Both the position numbers and the translations under genes were made by a program. This document shows, piece after piece, positions 62,652 to 64,000 of a stretch of 64,000 nucleotides of DNA. The DNA lies in NCBI RefSeq assembly GCF_003544895.1, contig NZ_CP032125.1:1874001-1938000 (forward strand), in the 5' to 3' direction. Origin of the DNA: Profundibacter amoris. Lineage in GTDB: Bacteria > Pseudomonadota > Alphaproteobacteria > Rhodobacterales > Rhodobacteraceae. Position 1 is the stretch's first letter. Each line of letters starts with the position of its first letter. The notes below the pieces were generated by a model. The model was given only the letters and a program-made list of their open reading frames with translations. It did not search any database and was not told where the DNA came from.

Positions 62652-63236
62652 CTACCGATCCTCAGGGTAAACCTGCATTTCCGACAGCTTGTAGCTCCAT
62701 TCCAGACCGGCATTTTTCCAGCCATTCACCACCCGCTGCCCACGCTGCGGGCCGTCGGATGCCTTGTCCCCCTCGAACCCGTCCACCAATGAATAGACGT
62801 TGGTATAACCCATACCGGCCAACACATTCGCCGCCCGCGCACTGCGCCCGCCGGAGCGGCAGATCAGGATCACTTTGCTGTCGCGGGTCATGCCGTTTTC
62901 CTGTGCATACTCCTCGAACACTCTGGCAAAGTCAGGGTTGGGCACCATCGCATAGGTGCCTTTTTCCGGATTGAACTCGGCAAAGCCGGGCATGATTTTG
63001 AAAGGGATATTCACATTGGCCCGTTTCGGGATGCCAACAAAGGCCACTTCGACGCGGCTGCGCACATCCACCAGCACGACATCGGGGTCTTGCAACATGT
63101 CAGCGGCCTCGACGGCCGTAACATAAAGGCCAAGCTCGGTTTGTTTTTTGGCAGGGACATCTGCGGCTTGGGCCAGAAACGGAAGGGTCGATAATGCCAC
63201 AACTGCGGCAAACAGGGTTTGTTTTGAAATAAACAT
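62652..63236 (-). CDS. Periplasmic rhodanese-like protein
   Basis: A 194-residue protein with a signal peptide (about 1-25, ending QAA). One rhodanese domain with the catalytic Cys126 in ICRSGGRSARA. The family moves sulfane sulfur or senses cysteine persulfides. The ATG at 63236 follows GGAGAG; the upstream ATG at 63389 would remove the signal peptide from the N-terminus. It stands alone. Confidence 0.9.
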   Translation of the reverse strand: MFISKQTLFAAVVALSTLPFLAQAADVPAKKQTELGLYVTAVEAADMLQDPDVVLVDVRSRVEVAFVGIPKRANVNIPFKIMPGFAEFNPEKGTYAMVPNPDFARVFEEYAQENGMTRDSKVILICRSGGRSARAANVLAGMGYTNVYSLVDGFEGDKASDGPQRGQRVVNGWKNAGLEWSYKLSEMQVYPEDR

Positions 63237-63410
63237 TTCACTCTCCAGTAAAAAATATGTTTTCCCGCGCGAAAAATCAGGCGCAGAGTCAGGTGTAATA
63301 TTGCCTCCGACAGGCAGTGTTTTATTTTTCCGGATTTCGTCTTGGTCGTATTCGGCGAAAATTGCCGAGTCTTCGTCATTGAATAGCAAAAGGTTAACAG
63401 ATTGCCCCGC

Positions 63411-63447
63411 ATTTTGAATAGTAGGAAAATCCTTACCTATTCAAAAT
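63411..63447. repeat. Hairpin between rhodanese and PIN genes
   Basis: Perfect 11-bp arms ATTTTGAATAG / CTATTCAAAAT with a partly paired interior. It lies nine bases past the PIN stop on the minus strand and so may be its terminator, or an operator for the rhodanese gene. No other signal stands out in the 63237-63455 gap. Confidence 0.5.
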
Positions 63448-63455
63448 CGGCAGAT

Positions 63456-63998
63456 TCAAGCCACCAGCGCCTTGCCCAACCGCGGCAACCGCGCCTTTTT
63501 CATCAGCTTGCGCATGTCCCAATTCTGCCCCGACAAACGTTCGGCTGTCTGGCGCACTTTTTCGGCCACATCCCCCACAACATCAGGATTTTCAATGAGC
63601 ATTTCCCGCAACAATCCATCCGGATCACGGCGGATCACCCCGTGGCCGGTCAGGCTGCGGGTGGGGAAATCTTTCAGGTTCATGGTTAGCAAAACATCCG
63701 CCTTGCCTGCGATGGCGGCGGCCAGAACGTGGGTGTCGTTTGGATCAGGCAGATGCAAACTGGCTTCGAGTTCATCCGGATAGCTGATTTCAGCATCCAG
63801 CCATCCGGCGCGCAACAAGGCAATCTCGCCGCGCGCAACATCTTCCTGCCCGTCGCCGATCCGTGCTGCTGCCCGCGCCCATTCTTCCAGTATCCGCGCC
63901 GACCAAAGCGGGGTGAACAACCCACGCCGCGCCACCCCCATCAGCACCTCGCGCATCACGGTAGGGTAGAGCACACAGGCGTCGATCAATACCCGCAT
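63456..63998 (-). CDS. PIN domain protein
   Basis: A 180-residue protein with a PIN nuclease-like domain: Asp6 in VLIDACVLYP, acidic residues in ILEEWAR, the Asp pair in LPDPNDTHVLAAAI, and LLTMNLKDFP. The acidic quartet looks complete. Such proteins occur as toxins or as RNA-processing factors; no antitoxin is visible downstream, and the upstream side lies outside the window. The chosen start is two bases from the window edge. Confidence 0.85.
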   Translation of the reverse strand: MRVLIDACVLYPTVMREVLMGVARRGLFTPLWSARILEEWARAAARIGDGQEDVARGEIALLRAGWLDAEISYPDELEASLHLPDPNDTHVLAAAIAGKADVLLTMNLKDFPTRSLTGHGVIRRDPDGLLREMLIENPDVVGDVAEKVRQTAERLSGQNWDMRKLMKKARLPRLGKALVA

Positions 63999-64000
63999 CA

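Overview
The window is a gene-dense stretch of alphaproteobacterial chromosome. Gene order and protein character point to the Rhodobacteraceae (roseobacter / Rhodobacter group). Supporting points are the lptF-lptG-lptD-surA-pdxA-rsmA string, a DUF177-rpmF-plsX-fabH-ihfA-merR string, a dgt-argS-SPOR-nagZ-scpA-scpB string, a DksA with a single cysteine, a two-domain dCTP deaminase, TRAP transporters and DUF4167. No rRNA, CRISPR array, insertion sequence, prophage or integrase was seen. One tRNA (Pro, GGG) is present. These assignments rest on reading the sequence and recalled family features; no database search was run.

Layout. 1-5.3 kb: the 3' part of an ABC-F ATPase, a MarC-type membrane protein, a membrane-anchored retropepsin-like protease, then holC and pepA on the minus strand. 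5.5-13 kb: the lipopolysaccharide-export and outer-membrane folding operon (lptF, lptG, lptD, surA) with pdxA and rsmA, largely joined by ATGA overlaps. 13-18.6 kb (mostly minus): DUF4167, prmC, prfA, DUF1499, a ureohydrolase and an M20 amidohydrolase. 18.6-24.2 kb: mazG, an orphan iron-type binding protein, a nucleoside hydrolase, a second ureohydrolase, an alpha/beta hydrolase and a host-attachment-family protein. 24.3-28.5 kb: an HpcH/HpaI aldolase divergent from a complete TRAP transporter.

28.6-37.6 kb is a compact chemotaxis locus: STAS, cheY, cheA, cheW, cheR, a second cheY and an unassigned 131-residue protein on plus, facing an MCP-cheD pair on minus. cheB is absent. The unassigned protein carries a D-x-x-x-Q motif and an acidic/aromatic C-terminal tail, which suggests a small CheZ-like CheY-P phosphatase. 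The MCP ends in a WxxF-type tail. The cheW-cheD part is visibly AT-rich relative to its flanks. I consider this locus the best candidate for something undescribed.

37.8-43.8 kb: bamE, then DUF177, rpmF, plsX, fabH, ihfA, a MerR regulator, tRNA-Pro and dCTP deaminase. 43.9-50.7 kb (minus): the dgt-argS-SPOR-nagZ-scpA-scpB operon. 50.7-64 kb: an A-type Fe-S carrier, a Hint-domain protein, xthA, a CopZ-like metallochaperone, a flavin monooxygenase, dksA, a MoxR ATPase and (2.6 kb away) its CoxE/VWA partner, a DUF2927 lipoprotein, DUF411, DedA, M48 and rhodanese proteins, and a PIN-domain protein at the right edge.

Several intergenic palindromic elements recur: a long palindrome around AAACCGGTTT in two convergent gaps, a paired double hairpin in two gaps in opposite orientation, and short CCAAATA-containing boxes flanking gene ends.
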